In this document: one piece after another, positions 1 to 7,737 of the stretch | Numbering within the stretch: position 1 is the stretch's first letter | How the letters are laid out: the number at the start of each line of letters is the position of its first letter | Assembly (NCBI GenBank): GCA_009926815.1 | Contig: RFOC01000011.1 | Span: forward strand, 1-21,814 | DNA: 21,814 nt | DNA from: Planctomycetota bacterium | GTDB lineage: Bacteria; Planctomycetota; Phycisphaerae; Phycisphaerales; SM1A02 | Direction: 5' to 3' | Made by a program: the position numbers and the translations under genes | The notes under the pieces: generated by a model | Seen by the model: only the letters and a program-made list of their open reading frames with translations | What the model was told of the DNA's origin: nothing | Database searches by the model: none

Positions 1-2
1 CG

Positions 3-1139
3 CTCGAGGCCCAGGCCGCGGCCCTTCGTGACCTGGCCGGTGCAGCGGAACTGGTGGTGGTGACCGGCGGACTCGGACCCACCGACGACGACCTGACCCG
101 CGAGGCGCTCCGCATGGCCCTGGGCGAATCGGCGCCGCTGGTGCGCGATGCCGAGGCGGCGGAATCGCTGCACCGCTGGTTCCGGGATCGGGGCCGAGCC
201 ATGCCCGAGATCAACGCGCGCCAGGCCCTGCGTCCCGCGGGCGCGAGGTGCCTGGCCAACGACTTCGGCACGGCGCCGGGTCTGCAGGCGGCGGTGGGCG
301 AGGCCAGCGTCTTCTGCCTGCCCGGGCCTCCGCGCGAGATGCAGCCCATGTTCGAGCGATTCGTCTCCCCCGTGCTGCCGCGGCTGGCCATGGCCACGGG
401 GGTGGTGCACGCCTTCGGGCAGGGCGAGAGTTTCCTGGCGGAACGGCTTGGCGAGCGCATGCGAAGGGACCGCAATCCGCTGGTGGGCACCACGGCCAGC
501 GGCGCGGTCGTGAGCGCGCGCGTCCGGGGCACGGGATCGGCCGCCGATCCCGAGGCCATGGAGCGTGAACTGTTGGCCATCGAGGCCCTCTGGGCGCCCT
601 ACGCCTTTGGGCGGGGCGAGACGACGCTGGCCGGCGCGGTGGGGCAGGAACTGCGAAGTCGCGGCCTGACGCTGGCGCTGGCCGAGAGCTGCACCGGAGG
701 CCTGGCCGGTTCCATGGTGACCGCGGAGGCCGGCTCGAGCGCCTGGTTCCGCGGAGGCGTGATGTGCTACGCGAACGAGGCGAAGCGGGACCTGTGCGGG
801 GTGCGGCAGGCGTCGCTGGACGCGCACGGCGCCGTGAGCGAAGCCGTGGCCGTGGAACTGGCCGACGGCGTGCGGTCGCGCCTGGGCGCGGATTGGGCCG
901 CCTCCATCACCGGCATCGCCGGTCCCAGCGGAGGCAGCGAGGACAAGCCGGTGGGCACCGTCTTCATCGGCGTCTCGGGGCCAGGCTTCTCGCGGGCCCG
1001 CCGCTTCCATTTCCCGGGTGAGCGAGCCTCCATCCGTGATCGCGCGGCGCGAGGCGCGCTGGCGCTGCTTCGTCTGGCGGTGCGGTCGCCCCAGGCATTC
1101 GCGGTGCCCTTCATCTGGGAGTGGAAGCCGCGTGCGTGA
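3..1139 (+). CDS. cinA: CinA-family protein (MoaB-like domain plus NMN deamidase domain), 5' truncated
   Basis: The reading frame is open from the left edge and ends at TGA 1137-1139, so the N-terminus (probably about 40-50 residues) lies outside the window; 378 residues are visible. The first visible part carries the molybdopterin-binding-like motif GGLGPTDDDLT (around positions 63-95) and a PGPPREMQPMF segment typical of the CinA N-terminal domain. The C-terminal third has the hallmarks of the PncC-type nicotinamide-nucleotide amidase domain: AESCTGG (near 680-705), a NEAKRDLCGV segment, and ITGIAGPSGG followed by KPVGTVFIG. In the family this domain deamidates NMN to nicotinate mononucleotide in pyridine nucleotide salvage, while the N-terminal domain is linked to ADP-ribose hydrolysis. 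Its stop overlaps the folK start by 8 bases, suggesting co-transcription. Family assignment is secure; the activity of each half is inferred. Confidence 0.95.
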   Translation, partial: LEAQAAALRDLAGAAELVVVTGGLGPTDDDLTREALRMALGESAPLVRDAEAAESLHRWFRDRGRAMPEINARQALRPAGARCLANDFGTAPGLQAAVGEASVFCLPGPPREMQPMFERFVSPVLPRLAMATGVVHAFGQGESFLAERLGERMRRDRNPLVGTTASGAVVSARVRGTGSAADPEAMERELLAIEALWAPYAFGRGETTLAGAVGQELRSRGLTLALAESCTGGLAGSMVTAEAGSSAWFRGGVMCYANEAKRDLCGVRQASLDAHGAVSEAVAVELADGVRSRLGADWAASITGIAGPSGGSEDKPVGTVFIGVSGPGFSRARRFHFPGERASIRDRAARGALALLRLAVRSPQAFAVPFIWEWKPRA

Positions 1140-1641
1140 GCGGACCGCGGATGTCGCCGTGGCGCTCGGCAGCAACACGGGCGATCGCCTGCTGCTGCTT
1201 CGCGAGGCGCTCCGCCGCATGCAATCGGAAGGTCTGCTGCTGGATCTGCGGTGCAGCCACGCCTACGAGACGCCTCCGGAACGGCCGGGTGACGGCGGCC
1301 CCTTCCTGAACGCGGTCGCGGCGGGAGCCACGCGGCATTCGGCGGGCGAGCTCCTGGCAGGCCTGCTGGACCTGGAGCGGGCCATGGGTCGCGTTCGGCG
1401 CGCAGGGGTGCATGGAGGGCCGCGGCCCATCGACCTGGACCTGGTGCTCTTCGGTGACCAGGTGCACCAGGAGGCCGGACTCGAGGTGCCGCATCCGCGT
1501 TTCGCCCAGCGGGCCTTCGTGCTCGTGCCGCTGGCCGAGGTCATGCCGCATGCACGCGATCCGCGCACGGGGCGATCGGTACACTCGCTCCTCGCGTCGC
1601 TTCCGGACGCCACGCTGCCCCGAGCCGGTTCGCTGAAGTGA
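1132..1641 (+). CDS. folK: 2-amino-4-hydroxy-6-hydroxymethyldihydropteridine pyrophosphokinase
   Basis: HPPK transfers pyrophosphate from ATP to 6-hydroxymethyl-dihydropterin in folate synthesis. The 169-residue product has the family layout: ALGSNTGDR at residues 11-19, the ETPP...GPFLNAV substrate loop at about 46-62, and the signature R-GGPRPIDLDLVLFG around 90-108, whose Asp101 and Asp103 correspond to the Mg2+ ligands. PHPRFAQRAFVLVPLAEV follows at 120-137. I chose the GTG at 1132 because it places ALGSN close to the N-terminus as in known HPPKs and has GGGAG at 1117-1121 upstream; the frame is open further upstream but that extension is an Arg/Ser-rich shadow of cinA. It overlaps cinA by 8 bases. 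No folP or folB is next to it, so the folate genes are dispersed. Confidence 0.93.
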   Translation: MRERTADVAVALGSNTGDRLLLLREALRRMQSEGLLLDLRCSHAYETPPERPGDGGPFLNAVAAGATRHSAGELLAGLLDLERAMGRVRRAGVHGGPRPIDLDLVLFGDQVHQEAGLEVPHPRFAQRAFVLVPLAEVMPHARDPRTGRSVHSLLASLPDATLPRAGSLK

Positions 1642-1688
1642 ACCCGGGGCGTCGAGGTGGACGGCTCGCCGCAGGCTGCGGCCATCCT

Positions 1689-1692
1689 GGAG
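1689..1692 (+). promoter_or_regulatory. Shine-Dalgarno GGAG for the TlpA-like gene
   Basis: GGAG lies 5 bases before the ATG at 1698. It supports that ATG over the upstream in-frame GTG at 1638, which overlaps the folK stop but would bury the signal peptide behind 20 extra residues. Confidence 0.6.
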
Positions 1693-1697
1693 ACCCC

Positions 1698-3041
1698 ATG
1701 TCCACGTTCGCCTCGCTCGTCTCGATCCTGCTCGCAACCTCGTTCGCCATGGCGCAGTCCGGTGCGCCGGCCGCTCCGGCGCAGGGCGCGCCGCCGGCTG
1801 GAGCGGTGGAGGGCGTGCCGTTGGGTCCGCCCGAGGACGCGCCGATGGACCTGCCGCCCGGTTTCGAGAAGATCAAGCCGCCCAGCGAGAACTGGAAGGC
1901 CGAGGAGACCTCGCCCGAGGCGGTGAAGAAGGGCGAGGCCGCCGTCGCCGCCGTGGCGAAGGCCTATGCCGCCGCGCCGGCGGTGGAGGACACGGTGAAG
2001 CTGGCGATCGTGATTCCGGGTGGAGGCGAGCAGACCCAGGACCTGTCGATCGCGTTCGGGCCCGCCGGTGCCGCCCGCATCACCGCGCCCGACGCCATCA
2101 TCACGCGCATCGGCGACGACCTGTTCTTCGAGCCGGAGGCGGGCAGTCCCAAGTACATGAAGGTGACCAAGGCCGGCTCCCTCATCGACGCCATGGAGTC
2201 CGCCTTCGGTGGCGCCATGATGCCGTTGCCGCAGATCGCGCTCCGATCCGGTGATGGTGCGGCCTCGGTCGAGGCGCTGGGCGGTCCCTTCGTGCCCCAG
2301 GCCCGCGTGGTGGGTTTCCGCGGCGCCGCCGACGGCAAGGGCGGCGTGGTGCTGCTGAAGCAGGGCGAGGGTGAGGCCGAGGTGGCCATCGATCCAGCGT
2401 CCGGACGACTGGCCGGCATCGCGTATTCGGCCGTGCCGCCGGGAGCGCCCAGGGGTTTCCGCGTGCCGGTGACCATGGTCATCGGTTCCACCGCCTACGA
2501 CAAGGATCTGCCTCGGCCGATCGCGTTCGACGGCAAGGGCCGCAAGGCGGTCGATTCGCTCGAGGCCATGCAGCAGGCGATGGACGTGGGTGATGATGCC
2601 CCCGACTTCCGGCTCAAGGACACCGAGGGTCGCGAGGTGTCGCTGTCCGAACTGAAGGGACAGGTGGTGGTGATCGACTTCTGGGCCACCTGGTGCGCGC
2701 CGTGCATGAGGGGTCTTCCCAAGATCGACGAGTTCGCCCAGTGGGCGGCGGGCAAGCCGGTCAAGGTGTTCGCCATCAACACCATGGAATCGGACGAGGG
2801 ACCCGAGGACCGCCTGCAGAAGGTCGGCACCTTCTGGAAGGGCAAGGGCTTCAGCTTCCCCACGCTCATCGACGGCAACGACCAGGTCTCCCGGAGCTAC
2901 GGCGTGCAGGGCATCCCCTTCACCGTGGTGATCGATCCGCAGGGTCGCGTGGCGGATGTGCACACGGGGCTCTCGCCCACCCTGGTGGCGGATCTGAAGA
3001 AGGCCACCGAGGCCGCGCTGGCGGCGCAGCCCAAGGGCTGA
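1698..3041 (+). CDS. Secreted TlpA-like thioredoxin-fold protein with large N-terminal domain
   Basis: The product has 447 residues. It begins with a signal peptide (hydrophobic to about residue 18, AMAQ near the cleavage site) followed by an Ala/Pro-rich stretch to about residue 50. Residues 70-295 form a beta-rich domain resembling the LolA/DUF2092-type domains that precede thioredoxin domains in many planctomycete proteins. Residues 300-447 are a TlpA/AhpC-type thioredoxin fold: VGDDAPDFRLKD, then WCAPC with Cys333 and Cys336, and the cis-Pro loop GIPF (Pro407). In the family such proteins reduce or isomerise disulfides outside the cytoplasm, for instance in cytochrome c maturation. The substrate here is unknown and no cytochrome biogenesis gene adjoins. 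Its stop overlaps the next start by one base (TGATG), so the two are probably translationally coupled. Confidence 0.88.
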   Translation: MSTFASLVSILLATSFAMAQSGAPAAPAQGAPPAGAVEGVPLGPPEDAPMDLPPGFEKIKPPSENWKAEETSPEAVKKGEAAVAAVAKAYAAAPAVEDTVKLAIVIPGGGEQTQDLSIAFGPAGAARITAPDAIITRIGDDLFFEPEAGSPKYMKVTKAGSLIDAMESAFGGAMMPLPQIALRSGDGAASVEALGGPFVPQARVVGFRGAADGKGGVVLLKQGEGEAEVAIDPASGRLAGIAYSAVPPGAPRGFRVPVTMVIGSTAYDKDLPRPIAFDGKGRKAVDSLEAMQQAMDVGDDAPDFRLKDTEGREVSLSELKGQVVVIDFWATWCAPCMRGLPKIDEFAQWAAGKPVKVFAINTMESDEGPEDRLQKVGTFWKGKGFSFPTLIDGNDQVSRSYGVQGIPFTVVIDPQGRVADVHTGLSPTLVADLKKATEAALAAQPKG

Positions 3042-3829
3042 TGCCGACGACGGCGCTGCTCTCGCTGGTGCTCGCCGGCGCGCCGGAGGATCCGGCGGCG
3101 GAGGCGGCGCGGCTGCTGCACGCCTGGAGCCGGCGTGCGGATGGCGCCGCGGTGGCGACCCAGGTGGTGGTGCACGAAGGCCAGGCGGAGTCGACGGCCA
3201 ATGCCGAGCCCTGCGCGCTGGCGTGGGATCCGCAGGGGCCGCGACTCGCGCTTCGAAGGGGTGGACTCACGGTGGCCATGTCGGAGCGGCGACTGCAGGC
3301 GGCGCATGCCGAGGGCGTGTCGGCCATCGATCAGGACACCGGCAGCCAGCCGCTCGCGGCGTGGCGAGCGGCGTTCGCCGAGATGCCCTGGCCCCAGCCG
3401 GCCATGCTGCTGCTGCCCGCGGATCGCTGGCCGTCCGAGATGGATCCGGAGGCCGGAGCGATGGTGATCGAGAGCGCGGCGGTGGAGGGCCCGGAGCGCG
3501 TGATCCGGCTGCGCGGTGAACGCGGCTCATGGATGCTGCGCTTCCAGGGCGAGGACCACCCTCGCCTGGTCGAGGCGGTTCGCCGCATCGACGCCGGACC
3601 GCGCGTGCCCGCCGGCGCCTGGATCGAGTGGCGGATGCGGTTCGAGCACGCCGAGCCCGAGAGCGGCATCTTCTCGCCGCCGATCGAGGGTCGCCCCCGC
3701 GTGGGTCGACTGGAGGCGGTCATGCCGACGCCGCCGGTGAAGCCGCCGCGACCCGCCACCCGTCCCGGTGAGCACGAGGTGGAGGCGACCCCCGAGCAAC
3801 GCGGGGCTAGCATTCCGCCCAAGCCATGA
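3041..3829 (+). CDS. Hypothetical protein, possible diverged relative of the upstream N-terminal domain
   Basis: I do not recognise a named family. The 262-residue product starts at the ATG sharing a base with the preceding stop. A short hydrophobic N-terminus (TTALLSLVLAGAPED) could be a weak signal sequence, but it lacks basic residues. By eye, its order of elements follows the N-terminal domain of the protein upstream: a helix ending in an Ala-rich turn, a VVV strand, a strand plus DPQGPRLAL, an acidic DQDTG-type turn, a helix leading into MPWPQPAMLLLP, and a late segment with VRRIDAGPRVPAGAWIEWRM. It lacks any CxxC or thioredoxin fold. The C-terminal 40 residues are Pro-rich and low in constraint. 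The last codons contain a TAGCAT hexamer that may serve the next gene. It overlaps that gene by four bases (ATGA). Confidence 0.75.
   Translation: MPTTALLSLVLAGAPEDPAAEAARLLHAWSRRADGAAVATQVVVHEGQAESTANAEPCALAWDPQGPRLALRRGGLTVAMSERRLQAAHAEGVSAIDQDTGSQPLAAWRAAFAEMPWPQPAMLLLPADRWPSEMDPEAGAMVIESAAVEGPERVIRLRGERGSWMLRFQGEDHPRLVEAVRRIDAGPRVPAGAWIEWRMRFEHAEPESGIFSPPIEGRPRVGRLEAVMPTPPVKPPRPATRPGEHEVEATPEQRGASIPPKP
3808..3813 (+). promoter_or_regulatory. Possible -10 hexamer TAGCAT upstream of the dehydrogenase gene
   Basis: TAGCAT lies in the octamer GCTAGCAT, 12 bases before the ATG at 3826 and inside the last codons of the preceding gene. The same octamer recurs before 6831. The spacing predicts a leader of about 6 bases. 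No TTGACA-like -35 is evident, and no Shine-Dalgarno is visible before this ATG. Confidence 0.4.
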
Positions 3830-6800
3830 CCGCCACCCCGACCGTCCCCGATCCCGTGCACCTTCGCGTGCTGACCGGGGACGAGGACGAGCGGCGGCGT
3901 CTGGCCGACGAGCTCCGGTCGCTCGGGGTGGGCGAGGTCCGCTTCGGTCGCCACGATCGCATGCTCTACGCCACGGACGCGAGCATCTTCCAGGTGGAGC
4001 CCATCGGCGTGATCGTGCTCGATCGGGTGGCGTCGGCGGAGCGGGTCATGCGATTCTGCTCGGAGCGGGGGCTGCCGGTGCTTCCGCGTGGCGGGGGCAC
4101 CAGCCTGGCGGGGCAATGCGTGAATCGGGCGGTCATGCTGGACTTCGGCGCCCATTGCCGCGGCATCCGGCGAGTGGATGCGCAGGCCCTGGAGGCCGAC
4201 GTGGAGCCCGGCGTCACGCTGGACCAGCTCAACGCCGCGCTGGCGCCGCAGGGCCTGCTGTTCGGTCCCGACGTGGCCACGAGCAGCCACGCCACGCTGG
4301 GTGGCATGATCGGCAACAACTCGGCCGGGGCCCGGAGCATCATCCATGGTCGCACCGTGGAGAACCTGCTTGCACTGGACGTGATCCTGGCCGATGGCAC
4401 CTCGCTGCGACTGGAGCGAGGCAGCTGCGACCGGGATCCTCGCCAGCGGCGCATCGTCGAGCGACTGGAGGCGATCGTGCGGCCGCTGCGGCAGGAGATC
4501 CAGACGCGCATCCCCAGGATCCGACGGCACGTCGACGGCTACAACCTGGACCTGCTGCTGCAGCAGCTGGATGCCTGCACGCCCGGCACCTTCGACGCCG
4601 TGAACCTGGCCACCCTGGTCTGCGGGAGCGAGGGCACGCTCTGCACGGTCACCGGGGCCACGCTGCGGCTGGCGCGGAAGCCGGCCGCCACCGGGCTCGC
4701 CATCGTGGGGTTCGAGAGCGTGCCGGCGGCGCTGGCGGAGCTGCTGCGCATGCTGGACTGCGGCCCGAGCGCGGTCGAGCTGGTGGATGACGTGGTCATC
4801 GAGACCGCGCTGGCCAACACCGAGTACCGTCGCTACGTGGAGGTGCTGCCCACGCCCGCCACGGGCCGCCTGGGCGCGGTCATGTACGTGGAGTTCCAGG
4901 GCGCCTCGATCGCGGAGGTCCGGCAGGGCTTCGACCGGCTGGCGGCGGCGCTGCCTGGGGCGCCCATGCAGCGCCACGAGGATCCCGCCACGCTGGCCAA
5001 CGCCTGGAAGCTGCGCAAGGCGGGCGAGCCGCTGCTGCACGGCGTGCCGGGTGATCGCAAGCCCGTCACCTTCGTCGAGGACACGGCGGTGGATCCCGCC
5101 CGACTGGCGGAGTTCGTGGATGGATTCCGGGCGATCGTGGAGCGGCATGGCACGAAGGCGGCCTACTACGCCCACGCCAGCGTGGGATGCCTGCACATCC
5201 GGCCGCTGGTGCGGATCCACGACGCGAAGGGTCGTGCGGAGATGGTGTCCATCGCCACCGAGGTGGCGGATCTGGTGCGTCGCTTCGGCGGTGCGCTGAG
5301 CGGCGAGCACGGCGATGGCCGGATCCGCACGCCGCTGCTGGATCGCGTGATGGGTGCGGCGCTCTGCGAGGGTTTCCGCCAGGTGAAGGCCGTCCTCGAT
5401 CCCGAGGGCCGCATGAATCCGGGCAACCTGGTCGAGGTGGGGCGTCCCGAAGCCATCGTGGAGCGGCTGCGCGTGCGCCCCGATGACCGTGACCTTCCCG
5501 TGCCGGAGGTCGCCACCTTCATGCACTACGACCGCGAGCACGGCTTCGATGCGGCGGTGGAGGCGTGCAACGGGGCGGGGCTCTGTCGTCGCGTGCAGCC
5601 GGGCGGGACCATGTGCCCGAGCTACCGGGCCACGCTGGATGAGCGTCACGCCACCCGAGGTCGTGGCAACGCGCTGCGTCTGGCCATCACGGGACAGTTC
5701 GGCACGCCCGGTTCGCCCGACTGGCGTGACCCGGGCACGCAGGCCACGCTCGATCTGTGCCTGAGCTGCAAGGCGTGCAAGAGCGAATGCCCCAGCAACG
5801 TGGACATCGCCAAGCTCAAGGCGGAGTTCGCCGCGCAGGGCTTCGCCCGCCAGGGTCGGGTGCCGTGGCGCACGCGCCTGATCGGACGCGTGCGGCGAAG
5901 CCAGCGACTGGGCTCGCGTCTCTGGCCGCTGGTGAATCCGCTGCTGGCGGTGCCCACCGTCCGGCGGCTGCTCAACGGCGTGCTGGGCTTCCATCCGGAC
6001 CGTCACCTGCCCACCTACGGACCCGCGGTCGATCGCTGGCTGCGTCGTCGAGGCTCCCGGGCCCCGGCCGGGGCGCCCGCGGTGATCCTGCTTCCGGACT
6101 GCTTCTCCAACTACGGGCAGCCGGGTCTGGGCCGTCTGGCGGTGGAGTTGCTGGAGGCCTTCGGCTATCGGGTCGTCATGCCGCAGCTGGGCTGCTGCGG
6201 ACGCACCCTGATCAGCGTCGGCATGCTGGCCGAGGCGAACCGCACGGTGGGGGCCACGGCGACCGCGCTGCTGCAGGCGGTCGAGCGACATGACGCCGTG
6301 GCGGTGCTGGGTCTGGAGCCGTCGTGCGTGAGCGCCGTCAAGGACGACTGGATCGATCTTCGGATGGGCGTGGATCGCCAGGCCCTTCGCGGCCTGGCGG
6401 CTCGCACCTTCCTGGTCGAGGAGTTCCTGGACGCCGCGTGGGATCGGCATCCGCGGCGGCCGCCCGTGCCCGCGGGGCGGGATCCGGTGCTCCTGCACGC
6501 GCACTGCCACCAGAAGGCGCTCTGGGGCGCCGAGACCAGCGCGGGCCTGCTTCGAAGGATCTTCGGGGATCGTCTGCGGGTGCTGGACAGCGGGTGCTGC
6601 GGGCTGGCGGGCAGCTTCGGCTACGCGGAGCGAAGGCACGCGCTCTCGCTGCGCATCGGCGAACTGGGCGTGTTCCCGCCCATTCGCGCCGCCACGGACG
6701 CGGTGGTCGCGGCGCCCGGCACCAGTTGCCGCGACCAGATCGCGCAGGCCACCGGCGTGGAGGCGCTGCACCCGGTGGCGATCGCCGCGAAGATGCTGCT

Positions 6801-6834
6801 GGGGCCACCGGCCGCTAGCATGGCCGCGCCATGA
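3826..6834 (+). CDS. FAD-linked oxidase fused to Fe-S/CCG-domain subunit (YdiJ-like 2-hydroxyacid dehydrogenase)
   Basis: The 1002-residue protein joins a GlcD-like flavin domain to a GlcF-like Fe-S domain. The flavin part has the PCMH-type FAD-binding signature LPRGGGTSLAGQCVN (about 86-100), later HASVGCLHIRPLV and GGALSGEHGDG in the FAD-oxidase C-domain. Two iron-sulfur motifs follow: Cys581, Cys587 and Cys597 (ending MCPSY), then Cys645-x2-Cys648-x2-Cys651-x3-Cys655-Pro. Two cysteine-rich CCG modules close the protein (LGCCGRTL; HCHQKALWG then SGCCGLAGSFGY). Length and order match E. coli YdiJ (about 1018 residues), reported to oxidise D-2-hydroxyglutarate; D-lactate or glycolate are alternative substrates. 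Electrons probably pass from FAD through the clusters to quinone or another carrier. It overlaps the genes on both sides by ATGA. The fused architecture is secure, the substrate is not. Confidence 0.93.
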   Translation: MTATPTVPDPVHLRVLTGDEDERRRLADELRSLGVGEVRFGRHDRMLYATDASIFQVEPIGVIVLDRVASAERVMRFCSERGLPVLPRGGGTSLAGQCVNRAVMLDFGAHCRGIRRVDAQALEADVEPGVTLDQLNAALAPQGLLFGPDVATSSHATLGGMIGNNSAGARSIIHGRTVENLLALDVILADGTSLRLERGSCDRDPRQRRIVERLEAIVRPLRQEIQTRIPRIRRHVDGYNLDLLLQQLDACTPGTFDAVNLATLVCGSEGTLCTVTGATLRLARKPAATGLAIVGFESVPAALAELLRMLDCGPSAVELVDDVVIETALANTEYRRYVEVLPTPATGRLGAVMYVEFQGASIAEVRQGFDRLAAALPGAPMQRHEDPATLANAWKLRKAGEPLLHGVPGDRKPVTFVEDTAVDPARLAEFVDGFRAIVERHGTKAAYYAHASVGCLHIRPLVRIHDAKGRAEMVSIATEVADLVRRFGGALSGEHGDGRIRTPLLDRVMGAALCEGFRQVKAVLDPEGRMNPGNLVEVGRPEAIVERLRVRPDDRDLPVPEVATFMHYDREHGFDAAVEACNGAGLCRRVQPGGTMCPSYRATLDERHATRGRGNALRLAITGQFGTPGSPDWRDPGTQATLDLCLSCKACKSECPSNVDIAKLKAEFAAQGFARQGRVPWRTRLIGRVRRSQRLGSRLWPLVNPLLAVPTVRRLLNGVLGFHPDRHLPTYGPAVDRWLRRRGSRAPAGAPAVILLPDCFSNYGQPGLGRLAVELLEAFGYRVVMPQLGCCGRTLISVGMLAEANRTVGATATALLQAVERHDAVAVLGLEPSCVSAVKDDWIDLRMGVDRQALRGLAARTFLVEEFLDAAWDRHPRRPPVPAGRDPVLLHAHCHQKALWGAETSAGLLRRIFGDRLRVLDSGCCGLAGSFGYAERRHALSLRIGELGVFPPIRAATDAVVAAPGTSCRDQIAQATGVEALHPVAIAAKMLLGPPAASMAAP
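6816..6821 (+). promoter_or_regulatory. -10-like hexamer TAGCAT upstream of the response regulator
   Basis: GCTAGCAT again, inside the last codons of the dehydrogenase gene, with 9 bases between the hexamer and the ATG at 6831. No Shine-Dalgarno is visible. It could give the regulator its own near-leaderless transcript even though its start overlaps the upstream stop. Confidence 0.45.
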
Positions 6835-7301
6835 ACGACCGACTCGAGCTCTCCGATGCCGATCTCTCCGAGACCGATCTCGCCTCGGCCACGCTGCTGC
6901 TGGTGGACGACAACCAGCAGAACCTGGAGCTGATGCAGGCCTGGCTGGAGCCGCTGGGCTGCCGCCTGGAGATGGCCCATGACGGGCAGGAGGCGATCGA
7001 GGTGGCGGGCCGGGTGCACCCCGACGTGGTGCTGCTCGACGTCATGATGCCCCGCATGAGCGGCTTCGAGGCCTGCCGGCGGCTCAAGGATGCGCCGGGC
7101 ACGCGGGATGCGGTGGTGATCATGGTGACGGCGCTGAACGAGGTGGGTGACTTCGAGCGCGCCGTCGAGAGCGGCTGCGACGACTTCCTCACCAAGCCGA
7201 TCAACAAGCTCGAGCTGACCACGCGGGTGAAGAGCCTGCTGCGGGTGCGGCTCCTGAAGCGGAAGGTCGAGGCGCTGCTTCGCAAGCAGCGCGGCGGCTG
7301 A
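6831..7301 (+). CDS. Single-domain response regulator (receiver domain only)
   Basis: The 156-residue protein is one CheY/PleD-type receiver domain. Residues 1-20 are an acidic extension rich in Asp, Ser and Leu. The acidic pair is Asp26-Asp27 in LLVDDN, the phospho-acceptor is Asp70 in LLDVMMP, the switch Thr is Thr100 and the conserved Lys is Lys122 in TKPINK. A basic helix (LLKRKVEALLRKQRGG) ends the protein. There is no DNA-binding, GGDEF or other output domain, so it must act by protein contact or as a phosphorelay intermediate. No histidine kinase lies in the window. Its ATG overlaps the dehydrogenase stop (ATGA). Two hairpins follow immediately after its stop. Confidence 0.92.
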   Translation: MNDRLELSDADLSETDLASATLLLVDDNQQNLELMQAWLEPLGCRLEMAHDGQEAIEVAGRVHPDVVLLDVMMPRMSGFEACRRLKDAPGTRDAVVIMVTALNEVGDFERAVESGCDDFLTKPINKLELTTRVKSLLRVRLLKRKVEALLRKQRGG

Positions 7302-7328
7302 GTTCGCGTCCCCCCCAAAAACGCGAAC
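7302..7328. terminator. Hairpin directly after the response regulator stop
   Basis: Perfect 8-base inverted repeat GTTCGCGT (7302-7309) and ACGCGAAC (7321-7328) around an 11-base loop of seven C and four A. It begins at the base after the stop codon. No T-run follows on plus, so intrinsic termination is plausible but not classical. Confidence 0.5.
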
Positions 7329-7358
7329 CGGGCTGTGCGTGCCTCGTGCACAGCCCGG
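7328..7358 (-). terminator. Strong GC-rich hairpin between convergent genes
   Basis: Perfect 11-bp stem CCGGGCTGTGC (7328-7338) and GCACAGCCCGG (7348-7358) with a 9-base loop. Read on minus, the stem is followed a few bases later by five T (7321-7317), as expected for termination of the 67-residue gene's transcript. It shares base 7328 with the preceding hairpin; together they could act in both directions. Confidence 0.6.
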
Positions 7359-7390
7359 CGCGTCGGTCGTGGGACGGCGGTCGCGGAGGG

Positions 7391-7594
7391 TCAGGCCGCG
7401 GACCGCCGCCACACGACAGCGGCGGTGTCGCCGGGGCGCTTCCAGCGGCTCTCGAGGCCGCGGGGCTCCAGCGTGATCTGAAGATGGTCCAGGTAGCGGC
7501 GCAGCGCGTGCCAGTCGAACTGCTGCAGGAAGACGCGGTCGGCCGCGGCGTTGATGCGCTGGATGGACTCGATGAGCTGTTCCTTGGTGAGCAT
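7391..7594 (-). CDS. Small hypothetical protein of 67 residues
   Basis: I do not recognise the family. The product begins MLTKEQLIESIQRINAAA and reads as a soluble, mostly helical protein: an amphipathic N-terminal helix (residues 1-20), a FLQQFDWHALRRYLDHLQ helix (about 22-40), and a basic C-terminus with GLESRWKRPGDTAAVVWRR. It has no membrane segment, signal peptide or cysteine. The ATG at 7594 has AAGGAG seven bases upstream, the clearest Shine-Dalgarno in the window, which is strong evidence that this short frame is translated. The frame is open further upstream but that part is Arg/Pro-rich and implausible. A stretch of about 150 bases separates it from the STAS gene stop, so it probably has its own transcript ending at the hairpin at 7328-7358. 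Confidence 0.72.
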   Translation of the reverse strand: MLTKEQLIESIQRINAAADRVFLQQFDWHALRRYLDHLQITLEPRGLESRWKRPGDTAAVVWRRSAA

Positions 7595-7601
7595 GCGTCG
7601 G

Positions 7602-7607
7602 CTCCTT
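7602..7607 (-). promoter_or_regulatory. Shine-Dalgarno AAGGAG for the 67-residue gene
   Basis: On minus this reads AAGGAG, with seven bases to the ATG at 7594. It fixes the start and contrasts with the start codons elsewhere in the window that have a -10-like hexamer instead. A 5-bp GCCGC/GCGGC hairpin (7613-7629) sits just upstream of it in the leader. Confidence 0.7.
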
Positions 7608-7722
7608 GATGTGCCGCGATCCGTGCGGCGCGAGGAGGTCATCGGACCGGGCGCACCACGGGCGCGAATGGATAAGCGCAGCGGACCTTGCGGTGTCCTG
7701 GGCGCAACATTCCATGGTGGTC

Positions 7723-7737
7723 GGCGCCTTCGGCGCC
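7723..7737 (-). terminator. Possible terminator hairpin after the STAS gene
   Basis: Perfect 6-bp inverted repeat GGCGCC-3 bases-GGCGCC, 7 bases past the STAS stop on minus. No T-run follows, so it is a stable hairpin of uncertain terminator strength. It separates the kdsD-STAS unit from the small gene downstream. Confidence 0.4.

Noticed and set aside
1638..1700. Upstream GTG at 1638 as start of the TlpA-like gene
   Set aside because: It overlaps the folK stop attractively but adds 20 Gly/Arg-rich residues before the signal peptide. The ATG at 1698 has GGAG at good spacing and begins the signal peptide directly.
3331..6771. A 1146-codon open frame on minus opposite the FAD/Fe-S dehydrogenase
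   Set aside because: Arg/His/Gln-rich shadow of a gene with unmistakable FAD and iron-sulfur motifs on plus.
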